14,372 nucleotides of DNA, from contig QHOF01000067.1 of assembly GCA_003219335.1 (NCBI GenBank), positions 1 to 14,372 of the forward strand, in the 5' to 3' direction. A model generated the notes under the pieces. That model saw only the letters and a list, made by a program, of their open reading frames with translations. It had not been told where the DNA came from and did no database searches. Shown here in pieces: positions 1 through 5,749 of this stretch. Every line of letters starts with the position of its first letter. Positions within the stretch are counted from its first letter, which is position 1. Source of the DNA: Verrucomicrobiota bacterium (GTDB taxonomy: Bacteria > Verrucomicrobiota > Verrucomicrobiia > Chthoniobacterales > UBA10450). Both the position numbers and the translations under genes were made by a program.

Positions 1-2
1 AG

Positions 3-62
3 GCGGACCAGCGAAAAAACGTTGGCGAATCGAAGATCATCTGGTTGAAGGACTATTTGTGA
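3..62 (+). CDS. 3' tail of an upstream gene (partial)
   Basis: An open frame enters from the left edge and ends at TGA 60-62, with the C-terminal residues KIIWLKDYL. Only about 19 residues are visible, so no family can be named. It is judged coding mainly because its stop overlaps the GTG start of the next frame in a GTGA arrangement, and the next pair overlaps in the same way (ATGA). That pattern is typical of translationally coupled operons. It could also be chance. Confidence 0.4.
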   Translation, partial: ADQRKNVGESKIIWLKDYL

Positions 63-202
63 TCGAGGTTTGCTGCCTGGTGATTGCGGTTGCAAGCGTG
101 GTTATCGCAATTCGGCTCAATCATGTCGCCAAGCTGCTGGAAGAAAATCGACAGCGCGAGGAGCAGGCAAAGCGCGTGCGGAATTTGGAGCCGATCAAAT
201 GA
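59..202 (+). CDS. small single-pass membrane protein with charged helix
   Basis: This 47-residue frame starts at GTG 59. A hydrophobic helix (about residues 4-18, rich in V, I, A and C) is followed by a charged, probably coiled-coil stretch containing KLLEENRQREEQAKR. This suggests a membrane anchor with a short cytoplasmic helix. The start overlaps the preceding stop (GTGA) and the stop overlaps the next start (ATGA at 199-202), so the three frames look like one coupled operon. The same frame is open back to the window edge, so an earlier start is not excluded. I do not recognise the family. The neighbouring zinc-ribbon/membrane protein suggests a shared membrane role, which is inference only. 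Confidence 0.55.
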   Translation: MIEVCCLVIAVASVVIAIRLNHVAKLLEENRQREEQAKRVRNLEPIK

Positions 203-369
203 CAGTGGAGAGCAAGCTGCGGCCGTGCTCTGATTGCGGAAATCTCGTCTCGGCGTCGGCGCATTTTTGCCCGAAATGCGGACGGAAATTTCGTGGTGAA
301 TCGACGCAGATACCGCCGCGAGCAGTTTATGCGATCATCGCTGCGGTCGTCGTGCCTTGTCGCTTTTAG
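199..369 (+). CDS. zinc-ribbon membrane protein, probably frameshifted near its end
   Basis: The ATG at 199 is preceded by TTGGAG at a usable ribosome-binding distance and overlaps the upstream stop. The N-terminal part has two CxxC pairs (CSDCG about 14 residues before CPKCG), a classic zinc-ribbon fold that binds one zinc. A hydrophobic segment (AVYAIIAAVVV) follows, but the frame then ends abruptly with PCRF and TAG 367-369. In another frame the hydrophobic helix continues as ALSLLAIAGSG and then a short polar tail to TAG 423-425. One extra base near 352-356 would join the two into a complete transmembrane helix. The current 56-aa product is therefore likely a frameshifted version of a protein of about 75 aa. 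Function is unknown. Confidence 0.55.
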   Translation: MTVESKLRPCSDCGNLVSASAHFCPKCGRKFRGESTQIPPRAVYAIIAAVVVPCRF

Positions 370-468
370 CTATTGCAGGCTCGGGCTGTGAAGAGAGCGG
401 CGCGACCATCGGCAAGCCGAAATAGACAAACTTTTTCGTCTAATTCTCGTTATGCCTCTGAGCCCTCT

Positions 469-1182
469 ATGAATTCGATCAGCAAAATCAGTTACAACTT
501 CGGTTGCGAGGAAGCTCAACAGCTTTTCGAGCAGATCTGCCAAGAATTTGAAGACCTGGGTGATTGCATTTGGAAGTTCAATGAACAGATCGATACTCTT
601 TGGGCGATCGAAGCAGACAAGATCCTGAACACGGACAGCCGAATTATGGCGCGGAGTCGCTTCGTCATCGAAACTCGCAAATTAACTCGGACATTTCCTT
701 TAGTTCTGAATTACTCCTTCGTTACAACCACGTTTTCACTATTCGAGCGTTACTTGCGTCGAATATGCGATCTTGTGCAGGCAGAGCGTGATATCCCCAT
801 TTCGTCGCGCCATATCGCAGGAGGTATCGTGAGCCGAGCGTTTCTTTATCTCGAGAAGTTCTGCGGCATCACTCGCACTCAATTACATGGCTTTCATGCG
901 ATAGATATGATGGCACTCATTCGCCACTGTATTGTTCACACAGCAGGTTATCTCGACGATTATGGCGATGCCCCGAGACTGGAGAAGGGCATCGCGCAAG
1001 GAGAGCATTTATTAGAGCAACACAAACATCTTTCCGATTACGTCCGAGTCCGTGCGTTGCCCGACGGACTGCGCCTTTTTTCTCGTGACTATTCGCACTT
1101 GACGCCTTCTTACTGCCGCGAATTTCTAATTGGGCTTCTTATTTCAGTTAGTCTTGCCGAACGCTCCGAACATGAGGCTTAA
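469..1182 (+). CDS. HEPN-like protein with RX4H motif, function unknown
   Basis: This is a 237-aa, mostly helical protein. I chose ATG 469 over the upstream in-frame start at 373 because the first 32 residues of the longer version are low-complexity and overlap the probable end of the zinc-ribbon gene. The key visible motif is RHCIVH (about residues 152-157), an R-X4-H signature as in HEPN-superfamily proteins, which are often ribonucleases in toxin-antitoxin and abortive-infection systems. It is preceded by helices with FERYLRRICDLV, resembling the HEPN four-helix layout. AT content is visibly higher than in flanking chromosomal genes such as guaA. The stop codon lies inside a possible integron-type box (GCTTAAC, 1177-1183), and the ORF begins 13 bp after GTTATGC (449-455). 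Assignment to HEPN rests on motif and helix pattern only. Confidence 0.65.
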   Translation: MNSISKISYNFGCEEAQQLFEQICQEFEDLGDCIWKFNEQIDTLWAIEADKILNTDSRIMARSRFVIETRKLTRTFPLVLNYSFVTTTFSLFERYLRRICDLVQAERDIPISSRHIAGGIVSRAFLYLEKFCGITRTQLHGFHAIDMMALIRHCIVHTAGYLDDYGDAPRLEKGIAQGEHLLEQHKHLSDYVRVRALPDGLRLFSRDYSHLTPSYCREFLIGLLISVSLAERSEHEA

Positions 1183-1284
1183 CCAACCGATGGAGCTAAC
1201 AGGCTTCGGCTGTCACGGCCTGTGCTTCAGACCGCCGACGCTTTTCCGCCCACCGACACAGGGTGTGGCTGATCTTGTTCTAGC
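1177..1284 (+). other. possible degenerate attC-like recombination site
   Basis: The spacer between the ORFs ending at 1182 and starting at 1293 begins with GCTTAAC, which fits the integron R'' consensus RYYYAAC and overlaps the stop codon. It ends with GTTCTAGC (1277-1284), a poor match to the complementary R' box GTTRRRY. The flanks can be partly paired (AAC, AA, GAT, AGC and ACA blocks in the same order with extrahelical bases), and an inner ACAGGC/GCCTGT hairpin is present. Support is weak by itself. It is listed because the next spacer has a clearer site in the equivalent position. Confidence 0.3.
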
Positions 1285-1292
1285 TAGACGTC

Positions 1293-1784
1293 ATGCGTGA
1301 GGACCTGCGACACCTCAGTGCGGAGATTCGAACAGCGATTGTCGAACGGCTGTGCACGGAACTCGACCTCGACGAGGATGACTTGCGTGCCCTGCTGCGC
1401 CAGGAAGTTGAGGAATCCATGCTGGAGGATACCGATGACGTCGTCAAAGAGCAGCTAAAACAGGTAGTCAAAGACGAGATCTACGAAGAAGTCCACGACG
1501 AGATTTACAACGAATGTTACGACCGCCTGATGGCGCACTATCGCGCCGACCCTGACTTTATCAGTCAGGTTCACGCGGAAGTGCGTGCGGAGATCGAGGC
1601 AGATGTGGTCACGAAGCTCCGTTCGGAGCTTCGTGAGCGAGTGCTCACCGAGTTGAAAGCCGAGATACGGGCGACGCCAGCAGTCATGTCAGAGATACAG
1701 AGGCAACTCACCGAGGAAATTTATCAGGAGCTTCGGCATTCGATCGTAGATAGCCGACCGGAGGACGCGGTAGATGAGGTCTAA
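1293..1784 (+). CDS. acidic, all-helical protein of unknown function
   Basis: This 163-aa protein starts at ATG 1293. It is dominated by Glu, Asp, Arg and Leu in amphipathic repeats (for example QVVKDEIYEEVHDEIYNE), so it is predicted to be one or more long helices or coiled coils. There is no signal peptide, membrane segment or recognisable catalytic motif. A weak internal periodicity of the type 'V/L-x-x-E-I-x-x-E' runs through residues 45-150. It lies between two RX4H HEPN-type ORFs on the same strand. Its stop codon (TAA 1782-1784) is embedded in the left box of an attC-like site. It could be a stand-alone cassette protein or a binding partner of a neighbour; the sequence does not decide. 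Confidence 0.6.
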   Translation: MREDLRHLSAEIRTAIVERLCTELDLDEDDLRALLRQEVEESMLEDTDDVVKEQLKQVVKDEIYEEVHDEIYNECYDRLMAHYRADPDFISQVHAEVRAEIEADVVTKLRSELRERVLTELKAEIRATPAVMSEIQRQLTEEIYQELRHSIVDSRPEDAVDEV

Positions 1785-1901
1785 CGAATCACTGGCCAAC
1801 CCGCTGGCCGTTGTGATGTCCACGTTTGATTTTATGAAACAGTTCTCGATGTTTGCCACGATCGCCGCCGCCAGCGGTGGCTCATCTCCGTCTCGTTAGA
1901 G
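1779..1901 (+). other. attC-like integron recombination site
   Basis: The left box GTCTAAC (1779-1785) matches RYYYAAC and includes the stop codon of the preceding ORF. The right end has TCGTTAGA (1893-1900), a perfect 8-bp inverted repeat of TCTAACGA (1780-1787). Inside these, GGCCAACCCGCTGGC on the left pairs with GCCAGCGGTGGC on the right over about 12 bp with a 2-nt bulge. Outer R-box pairs, an unpaired spacer, inner L-box pairs with extrahelical bases and a variable central part, about 120 bp in all, are the architecture of attC sites of gene cassettes. The one deviation is the last base of GTTAGAG, where a pyrimidine is expected. Confidence 0.55.
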
Positions 1902-1934
1902 AAACAATCTCTCGCAGTGCGAACGCGCCACGCG

Positions 1935-2501
1935 ATGGCTCCTGAAAGCATTGATCAGAAGCTCAGTTTCGCGCGATCGCGCCTCGCTAATCTTAAGGCG
2001 TTGATCGACGGCAATCGGCTCACTAATGACCCAGATGCCCGCCAACACCTTACGCAGGAATTCTTCCTTCATCTCGTTGGCGCAACCGAGTACCTGGCGC
2101 AACTCGTAATTGAGCGTCGTTCTCTTCAGTTGGCGTCTGAGGAAGTGACCGTCTACAAAGTTGCTAGGGAACTCGAGAAAAGAGATCCGTCTGATCCCCT
2201 CCTGCCTTGGCTTAAGGGGCTTTCTGCTGATACCCGAAAGACTGCGCTTCCGGCCGACCCGTACTCAAGCGAAGGATTGGTGTATCGAACCATCAATTAC
2301 AGAAACGAGGTTGCCCATCGCAACACGAACCCTTTTCATTTCGTAATGAGCGCAGGTCCGAAGGTCGCGTTCTTCTGGCTCGACCCCAGGGATCACGCCC
2401 GCGGGCATTCCGATCTTCCTGTGGATGTAGATCTTTCGAAGATGTTCTCGGTCGTCGACGAACGCTGCCGCACGGTCCTAGCGATCCTAGCCCTAGCCTG
2501 A
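1935..2501 (+). CDS. HEPN-like protein with RX4H motif, function unknown
   Basis: This 188-aa protein uses ATG 1935; an in-frame GTG at 1917 would add six residues. The motif RNEVAH (about residues 123-128), preceded by TINY, is an R-X4-H signature with the RN pair common in HEPN domains. The N-terminal half is helical (residues 1-80), as expected of that fold. Sequence outside the motif differs from the other RX4H protein at 469-1182, so the two are not recent duplicates. It follows an attC-like site and is the last gene of the accessory stretch. Its stop (2499-2501) overlaps by 9 bp the end of the convergent minus-strand gene at 2493-2741. Whether it is an active RNase toxin cannot be told, and no obvious antitoxin partner is visible. 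Confidence 0.6.
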   Translation: MAPESIDQKLSFARSRLANLKALIDGNRLTNDPDARQHLTQEFFLHLVGATEYLAQLVIERRSLQLASEEVTVYKVARELEKRDPSDPLLPWLKGLSADTRKTALPADPYSSEGLVYRTINYRNEVAHRNTNPFHFVMSAGPKVAFFWLDPRDHARGHSDLPVDVDLSKMFSVVDERCRTVLAILALA

Positions 2502-2741
2502 TCGGTATAAACGTTTCCCTTCCAGAAATTCGAGTGCTTTGTCGTAACTTCTGCGCTCGAGATAATGCTTCAGTCGCGGATCGAGTGGCTGCGGAAGCGC
2601 CTCTTGCAGTTGGTCGATCTTTTCTGACACTGCGCGCAATCGCGCGACGTGTTTCGCCTCGTCGCGACGGCTTTCTTCGTCCCGAATCACTGCGAGACGC
2701 TCTCGCAGAGCCTGCGCGAGATCAGCTAAAGAATCTTCCAT
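2493..2741 (-). CDS. small helical protein, function unknown
   Basis: This 82-aa, charged and helical protein starts at ATG 2741. Residues 1-50 form a probable coiled coil (LADLAQALRERLAVIRDEE and following). The second half has a compact motif around DPRLKHYLERRSYDKALEFLEG. The start lies 24 bp downstream of the DUF2934 gene stop, so the two are probably co-transcribed. The last residues (RLYRSG) overlap the end of the opposite-strand HEPN-like ORF and may have been altered by the insertion of the accessory segment. I do not recognise a named family. Confidence 0.65.
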   Translation of the reverse strand: MEDSLADLAQALRERLAVIRDEESRRDEAKHVARLRAVSEKIDQLQEALPQPLDPRLKHYLERRSYDKALEFLEGKRLYRSG

Positions 2742-2765
2742 CGCGTGCTACTCTGCTTCCGGAGT

Positions 2766-3149
2766 TCACTTGCGAGCTTCGGCCAGCAACTGTCGTTTAG
2801 CTTCAAGCCAATCGGATTCAGCGTCGCCCGGCAATGCAAACCTGCGCCGGCGTTCGGAAATGAAGTAGGCGCGGAGACGAATTACTTCCTCTGAAGGCTC
2901 ACCAGAGGTGGACGGCTCCGCCGATGGTAACGCTGAAATCTGTGCAGTTCGATCAGCGAGATCTTTCGTGACGGTCACCCTTGGCTTTTTGGTTGCAGTT
3001 GCGCGTCGTCCGCTTCGGCGTTTGCCGGTTTTTTTTGTTATGCTTGGGCCGCCTGACTCTGCAGATGGCTGATTTTTGTCTTCGGCAGTTTTCGTTTTCT
3101 TCGGCACGGATTGATTGGTGTTGGTGGTTTCAATTCGTTTATCGTTCAT
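2766..3149 (-). CDS. DUF2934 protein with basic Lys/Ala/Thr-rich N-terminal half
   Basis: This 127-aa protein uses ATG 3149. The frame stays open further upstream to 3482, but that extension is translated repeat sequence (25-bp tandem repeat), so the internal ATG is preferred. Residues 1-80 are strongly basic and low-complexity (TKKTGKRRSGRRATATKKPR), resembling histone-H1-like or DNA-binding tails. Residues about 85-125 match the DUF2934 pattern (EEVIRLRAYFISERRR, then GDAESDWLEAKRQLL), including the conserved DWLEA. The role of DUF2934 is unknown, and DNA binding through the tail is inferred from composition. It lies 24 bp upstream of the 82-aa gene, probably in one operon. Confidence 0.75.
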   Translation of the reverse strand: MNDKRIETTNTNQSVPKKTKTAEDKNQPSAESGGPSITKKTGKRRSGRRATATKKPRVTVTKDLADRTAQISALPSAEPSTSGEPSEEVIRLRAYFISERRRRFALPGDAESDWLEAKRQLLAEARK

Positions 3150-3308
3150 CGGTCGTTTGGCAAGTGGTTTCTCGCCCCTTCTCAAGACATCGGCCAAACT
3201 AAGGGGAACATCGTTTGTCCCAGTGCGGGCTCGGCCACAACCGAAGTAATTTAGGCCTCCAGTCCGCCGCGGGACCGATTCGCTGTGGCGAACCTGCTGA
3301 TTACCGAC

Positions 3309-3371
3309 CAGGCAGGATGCCCGTTCGACGAGACAGGCAGGATGCCCGTTCGACGAGACAGGCAGGATGCC
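3309..3371. repeat. 25-bp tandem repeat, 2.5 copies
   Basis: A 25-bp unit beginning CAGGCAGGATGCCCGTTCGA starts at 3309, 3334 and 3359. The first two copies are identical, and the third breaks off after 13 bp. It lies in the spacer between the divergent DUF2934 gene and the holin-like gene and creates a spurious upstream extension of the DUF2934 frame. Apart from this repeat I see nothing else in 3150-3413. Confidence 0.9.
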
Positions 3372-3413
3372 TATATTACGTGCGACGCGGCTACATGAAA
3401 AATCCGCGGTAGT

Positions 3414-3833
3414 ATGAGACATTTCGTTTTTCGCTGGGCTGCCACGACGATCGCGGTAATGGTCGCCTCCTCGATGATTCACGGAATCCGTTATGACACT
3501 GTCGCGGCGCTGATTGGCGCGTCGTTGTTGCTCGGTATTCTCAACGCGTTCGTTCGTCCATTCCTATTAATCCTGAGCGCGCCGCTGATTCTGCTGACAT
3601 TGGGCCTTTTCATTTTGATCCTGAATGGGCTGTTGCTTCTCGTGGTGCCGAGCATCGTGGGCGGCTTCCATGTGGATAGCTTTTGGAGCGCATTCTGGGG
3701 CGCGATCGTGATCAGCATTGTCAGCTGGATCCTGAGCGCATTTTTCCGCGGGAGCGACGGACGCGTGCATGTGTTGACGCATCATAGCCACATCAAGCGT
3801 GTTCACGGCCGCGTGATCGAGCATGAGAAATGA
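3414..3833 (+). CDS. four-TM phage-holin-family (superfamily IV) membrane protein
   Basis: This is a 139-aa protein with four hydrophobic segments at about residues 7-25, 30-52, 55-80 and 90-112. It contains the family pattern GILNAFVRPFLLILSAPL, LTLGLFILILNG and a polar C-terminal tail. Length and layout match the PF04020 'phage holin family protein' (YvlD-like). Despite the name, these are widespread chromosomal inner-membrane proteins of unclear function, and there is no phage context here. The C-terminal tail is His/Arg-rich (HVLTHHSHIKRVHGR), which is slightly unusual. No clear ribosome-binding site is visible before ATG 3414. It is followed by a 437-bp repeat-filled spacer and so is probably transcribed alone. 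Confidence 0.85.
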   Translation: MRHFVFRWAATTIAVMVASSMIHGIRYDTVAALIGASLLLGILNAFVRPFLLILSAPLILLTLGLFILILNGLLLLVVPSIVGGFHVDSFWSAFWGAIVISIVSWILSAFFRGSDGRVHVLTHHSHIKRVHGRVIEHEK

Positions 3834-3867
3834 CGAAGCCTAGCGCGGCTTGCGCCGCAGCCACAAC

Positions 3868-3984
3868 GTAGCGCAGACTTCCAAGTCTGCCGTATCGCGG
3901 GTTTCTAAACTCGCAGCCGGGTTGCATCGGACCCCCTGCCGATTTGGAAATCGGCGACACAGCAGGTTTGGAAACCTGCGCTAC
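3868..3984. repeat. four-hairpin palindromic repeat element with 9-bp terminal inverted repeats
   Basis: The element is bounded by GTAGCGCAG (3868-3876) and its exact reverse complement CTGCGCTAC (3976-3984). It holds four 18-bp hairpins at 3873-3890, 3897-3914, 3938-3955 and 3962-3979, each an 8-bp stem around a 2-nt centre (CC, CT, GG, GG). Three stems are perfect and one has a single mismatch. From memory, similar units are dispersed in verrucomicrobial genomes; that is not checked here. It lies in the spacer downstream of the holin-like gene. Confidence 0.85.
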
Positions 3985-4067
3985 GCCCTTGATTCTGTGC
4001 CAACTCTCTGCCCGTCTATCCGCGAACCAGTATCATTGTAGATGAATGCCGAAGCATGAAGGAATGA

Positions 4068-4098
4068 CCCGCCTTCGCCGAGACTACGGCGTGGCGGG
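4068..4098. repeat. GC-rich imperfect hairpin
   Basis: CCCGCC-tt-CGCCG pairs with CGGCG-t-GGCGGG around a 6-nt loop, giving an 11-bp interrupted stem. No T-run follows, so it is not a convincing terminator. It lies in the non-coding spacer 3985-4270, which otherwise contains only the 7-bp repeat at 4173-4200. The open frame crossing 4046-4243 looks like translated repeat rather than a gene. Confidence 0.6.
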
Positions 4099-4172
4099 CG
4101 AAATCCGAATGACGAAGGCGCGGGAATTCGCTGTATCACCGATGTTTGGGTCATTGGATCTTTGTCATTGTT

Positions 4173-4200
4173 TCGACATTCGACATTCGAAATTCGATAT
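4173..4200. repeat. 7-bp tandem repeat (TCGACAT-type), 4 copies
   Basis: Units TCGACAT, TCGACAT, TCGAAAT and TCGATAT follow each other without gaps. The run is AT-rich against a GC-rich background. It is downstream of the sigma-factor gene, which ends at 4271 on the minus strand. The unit length equals that of the repeat inside guaA, but the sequences differ. Confidence 0.85.
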
Positions 4201-4270
4201 TTTGTTATCGCGGTGGGAAATTCATGAATCGCGGGAGCTGTGATGTTGCATCATGAATTGTGAAGCCGCC

Positions 4271-4873
4271 CTAACCCAGATATTTGCTGAGCCGGGAGCG
4301 GAGTTCTGTGCGAGCGCGAAAAAGCACGCTTTTTACCGCCGGCACGGAGAGATCCAGGACGTTCGCGATTTGCTCATAACTGAGTTGCTGGTACCTGCGC
4401 AGCACGAGCGCCATCCGCTGCGTTTCTGGTAAGCGTTGAATCGCTTCCTCAATCGCTTGCTGTAGTTCCGACTTGAGCAGAGATGCGTCCGGCGCGAGAG
4501 TTGTTTCATCCTTGAAAGGCGGATCCTCTGCGCCGGGTTCTGATTGGAGGGGAACGTGGGGCCGACGTCTGGTGCGACGCATCTCGTTAAACACCAGGTT
4601 GCGGGTAATTTTCAACAGCCACGTAGTAAACTTGGCACGCGGAACATATCGACGCGCGCTTTTCCACACTCGGATAAACACTTGCTGCGCGATGTCTTCC
4701 ACGTCCGAACTGGTGCCAAGCATGCGCGCGATCGTGCCTGCGACCAAGGCCTGATGCTTTTCGATGAGCTTCTCGAACGCGCCGGTGTCGCCTTGCCCCA
4801 CCGAGCGCATCAGCCGCACGTCCTCAGCGTCGTCTTCCGGTCTCCCCTGGGTTCCTCGATCGTTCTCAGACAT
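4271..4873 (-). CDS. ECF-type RNA polymerase sigma factor
   Basis: This 200-aa protein (ATG 4873; an in-frame GTG at 4879 adds two residues) has the two-domain layout of ECF (sigma-70 group 4) factors. A sigma-2 region at about residues 20-90 includes DVEDIAQQVFIRVWKSARRY and TTWLLKITRNLVFNEMRR. A sigma-4 helix-turn-helix at about 135-190 includes LPETQRMALVLRR, LSYEQIANVLDLSVPAVKS and FRARTELR. It would direct RNA polymerase to a stress- or signal-responsive promoter set. No anti-sigma factor gene is adjacent on either side, unlike many ECF loci, so control must come from elsewhere. It lies 117 bp downstream of aat on the same strand. No clear ribosome-binding site is seen. Confidence 0.92.
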   Translation of the reverse strand: MSENDRGTQGRPEDDAEDVRLMRSVGQGDTGAFEKLIEKHQALVAGTIARMLGTSSDVEDIAQQVFIRVWKSARRYVPRAKFTTWLLKITRNLVFNEMRRTRRRPHVPLQSEPGAEDPPFKDETTLAPDASLLKSELQQAIEEAIQRLPETQRMALVLRRYQQLSYEQIANVLDLSVPAVKSVLFRARTELRSRLSKYLG

Positions 4874-4989
4874 CGTCACTTAGACGTTTGCACAAGATAA
4901 TCATTCCCCAAAAATGGCGACTCGCCAAAAATTGGCTCGGTCCCACACTCGTAGCCACGGCCCTGGGGCTGCAAGATCTACACGCCGCT

Positions 4990-5559
4990 CTACGCAAATC
5001 TTCGTGGCAATTCGATCGCTCTACGCAAGAGCCGCAGGTAATGATTCCGCGAAATTTCAATCCCGCCAAATTGCTGGAGGTGCGGCGTGAGCCATTGCGT
5101 ATCGAGCAGGACGAATTTGCAGGCGCGCAAATGCTCGACCAGTGCCACGAGCCCAATCTTGGAGGCATCGGTCACACGATGAAACATCGATTCACCAAAG
5201 AACGCGCCACCCACCGCCACACCGTAAAGTCCACCGGCCAGCCTGCCTTCTTTCCAAGCTTCGACCGAGTGCGCATGGCCGAGCTCATGCAAACGCGTGT
5301 AGCTCTCGACAATCTCGCGGTTGATCCAGGTATCTTTACGTTTGGCGCAGCCTTCGATTACTTCCGAAAATGCATGGTCGATCGTGGTTTCAAAAACGCT
5401 CTTGCGCAGGAGATGTCGCAAGGCGTGCGGCACATGAAAATCTTCCAAGGGGAGAATGGCGCGCGGATCGGGGGAAAACCATTCGATCGAGTCGTCTTCC
5501 ATGGCCATGGGGAAAACACCAAGCCGGTAGCCTTGGAGCAAAAGATCGGGATCGATCAT
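4990..5559 (-). CDS. aat: leucyl/phenylalanyl-tRNA--protein transferase
   Basis: This 189-aa cytoplasmic aminoacyltransferase of the bacterial N-degron pathway adds Leu or Phe from charged tRNA to proteins with N-terminal Arg or Lys, marking them for ClpS/ClpAP. Family signatures are visible: GYRLGVFPMA near the N-terminus, WFSPDPRAILPL, a segment with TWINREIVESYTRLHELGHAHSVE, GGLYGVAVGGAFFGESMFH and TQWLTPHLQQFGG near the C-terminus. It is shorter than the E. coli protein (about 234 aa) at the N-terminus, a form seen in several phyla. ATG 5559 is supported by the 8-bp repeat array that begins two bases upstream. No ribosome-binding site is evident there. Together with arc/dop, the window encodes parts of two regulated-proteolysis routes. 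Confidence 0.93.
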   Translation of the reverse strand: MIDPDLLLQGYRLGVFPMAMEDDSIEWFSPDPRAILPLEDFHVPHALRHLLRKSVFETTIDHAFSEVIEGCAKRKDTWINREIVESYTRLHELGHAHSVEAWKEGRLAGGLYGVAVGGAFFGESMFHRVTDASKIGLVALVEHLRACKFVLLDTQWLTPHLQQFGGIEISRNHYLRLLRRAIELPRRFA

Positions 5560-5560
5560 C

Positions 5561-5608
5561 GTTGAACGGTTGAAGGGTTAAAGCGTTGAAGAGTTGAAGC
5601 GTTAAAAC
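5561..5608. repeat. 8-bp tandem repeat (GTTRAANN), 6 copies
   Basis: Six contiguous octamers, GTTGAACG, GTTGAAGG, GTTAAAGC, GTTGAAGA, GTTGAAGC and GTTAAAAC, start one base after the aat start codon. They replace the normal ribosome-binding region of aat. Two further octamers of the same type lie in inverted orientation at 5731-5746. Confidence 0.9.
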
Positions 5609-5620
5609 GGCAACGCCTAC

Positions 5621-5721
5621 TGTCATGTTGAGCGAAGCGAAACATCTCTGATTGTTATATTGCCGATGCTGGAAGGATTACCCAGAGATTCTTCTCCCGC
5701 GACTGCGGGATCAGAATGACA
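5621..5721. repeat. short interspersed element with TGTCAT termini
   Basis: A 101-bp segment starts with TGTCATGTTGAGC and ends with GATCAGAATGACA, imperfect terminal inverted repeats. It is enclosed by a further inverted repeat, AAGCGTTGAAGAG (5581-5593) against CTCTTCAACGCTT (5730-5742). It has no coding potential. From memory, TGTCATNCTGAGCGAAGCGAA-type repeats are common in environmental bacterial genomes, which would make this a mobile non-autonomous or REP-like element. It sits between the divergent aat and lipoprotein genes. Confidence 0.75.
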
Positions 5722-5749
5722 ACGATGTTCTCTTCAACGCTTCAACTTC

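Noticed and set aside
2493..2741. The 82-aa protein as Pup
   Set aside because: It is small, charged and helical like Pup, but it ends in YRSG, lacks the Gly-Gly-Gln/Glu terminus, and is far from arc-dop.
3150..3482. N-terminal extension of the DUF2934 protein to a start at 3482
   Set aside because: The extension translates the 25-bp tandem repeat and lacks family sequence; it also overlaps the start of the divergent holin-like gene. ATG 3149 is preferred.
3414..3833. Prophage remnant suggested by the holin-family name
   Set aside because: The family is mostly chromosomal, and no endolysin, structural or integrase gene is nearby.
3868..3984. CRISPR array
   Set aside because: The palindromes differ in sequence, are spaced irregularly and have no repeat-spacer periodicity; no cas gene is present.
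3850..4041. 63-aa open frame over the hairpin element
   Set aside because: The whole frame is translated palindromic repeat, so it is treated as spurious.
4046..4243. 65-aa open frame downstream of the holin-like gene
   Set aside because: It is composed of a GC-rich hairpin and a 7-bp tandem repeat, with no protein-like composition.
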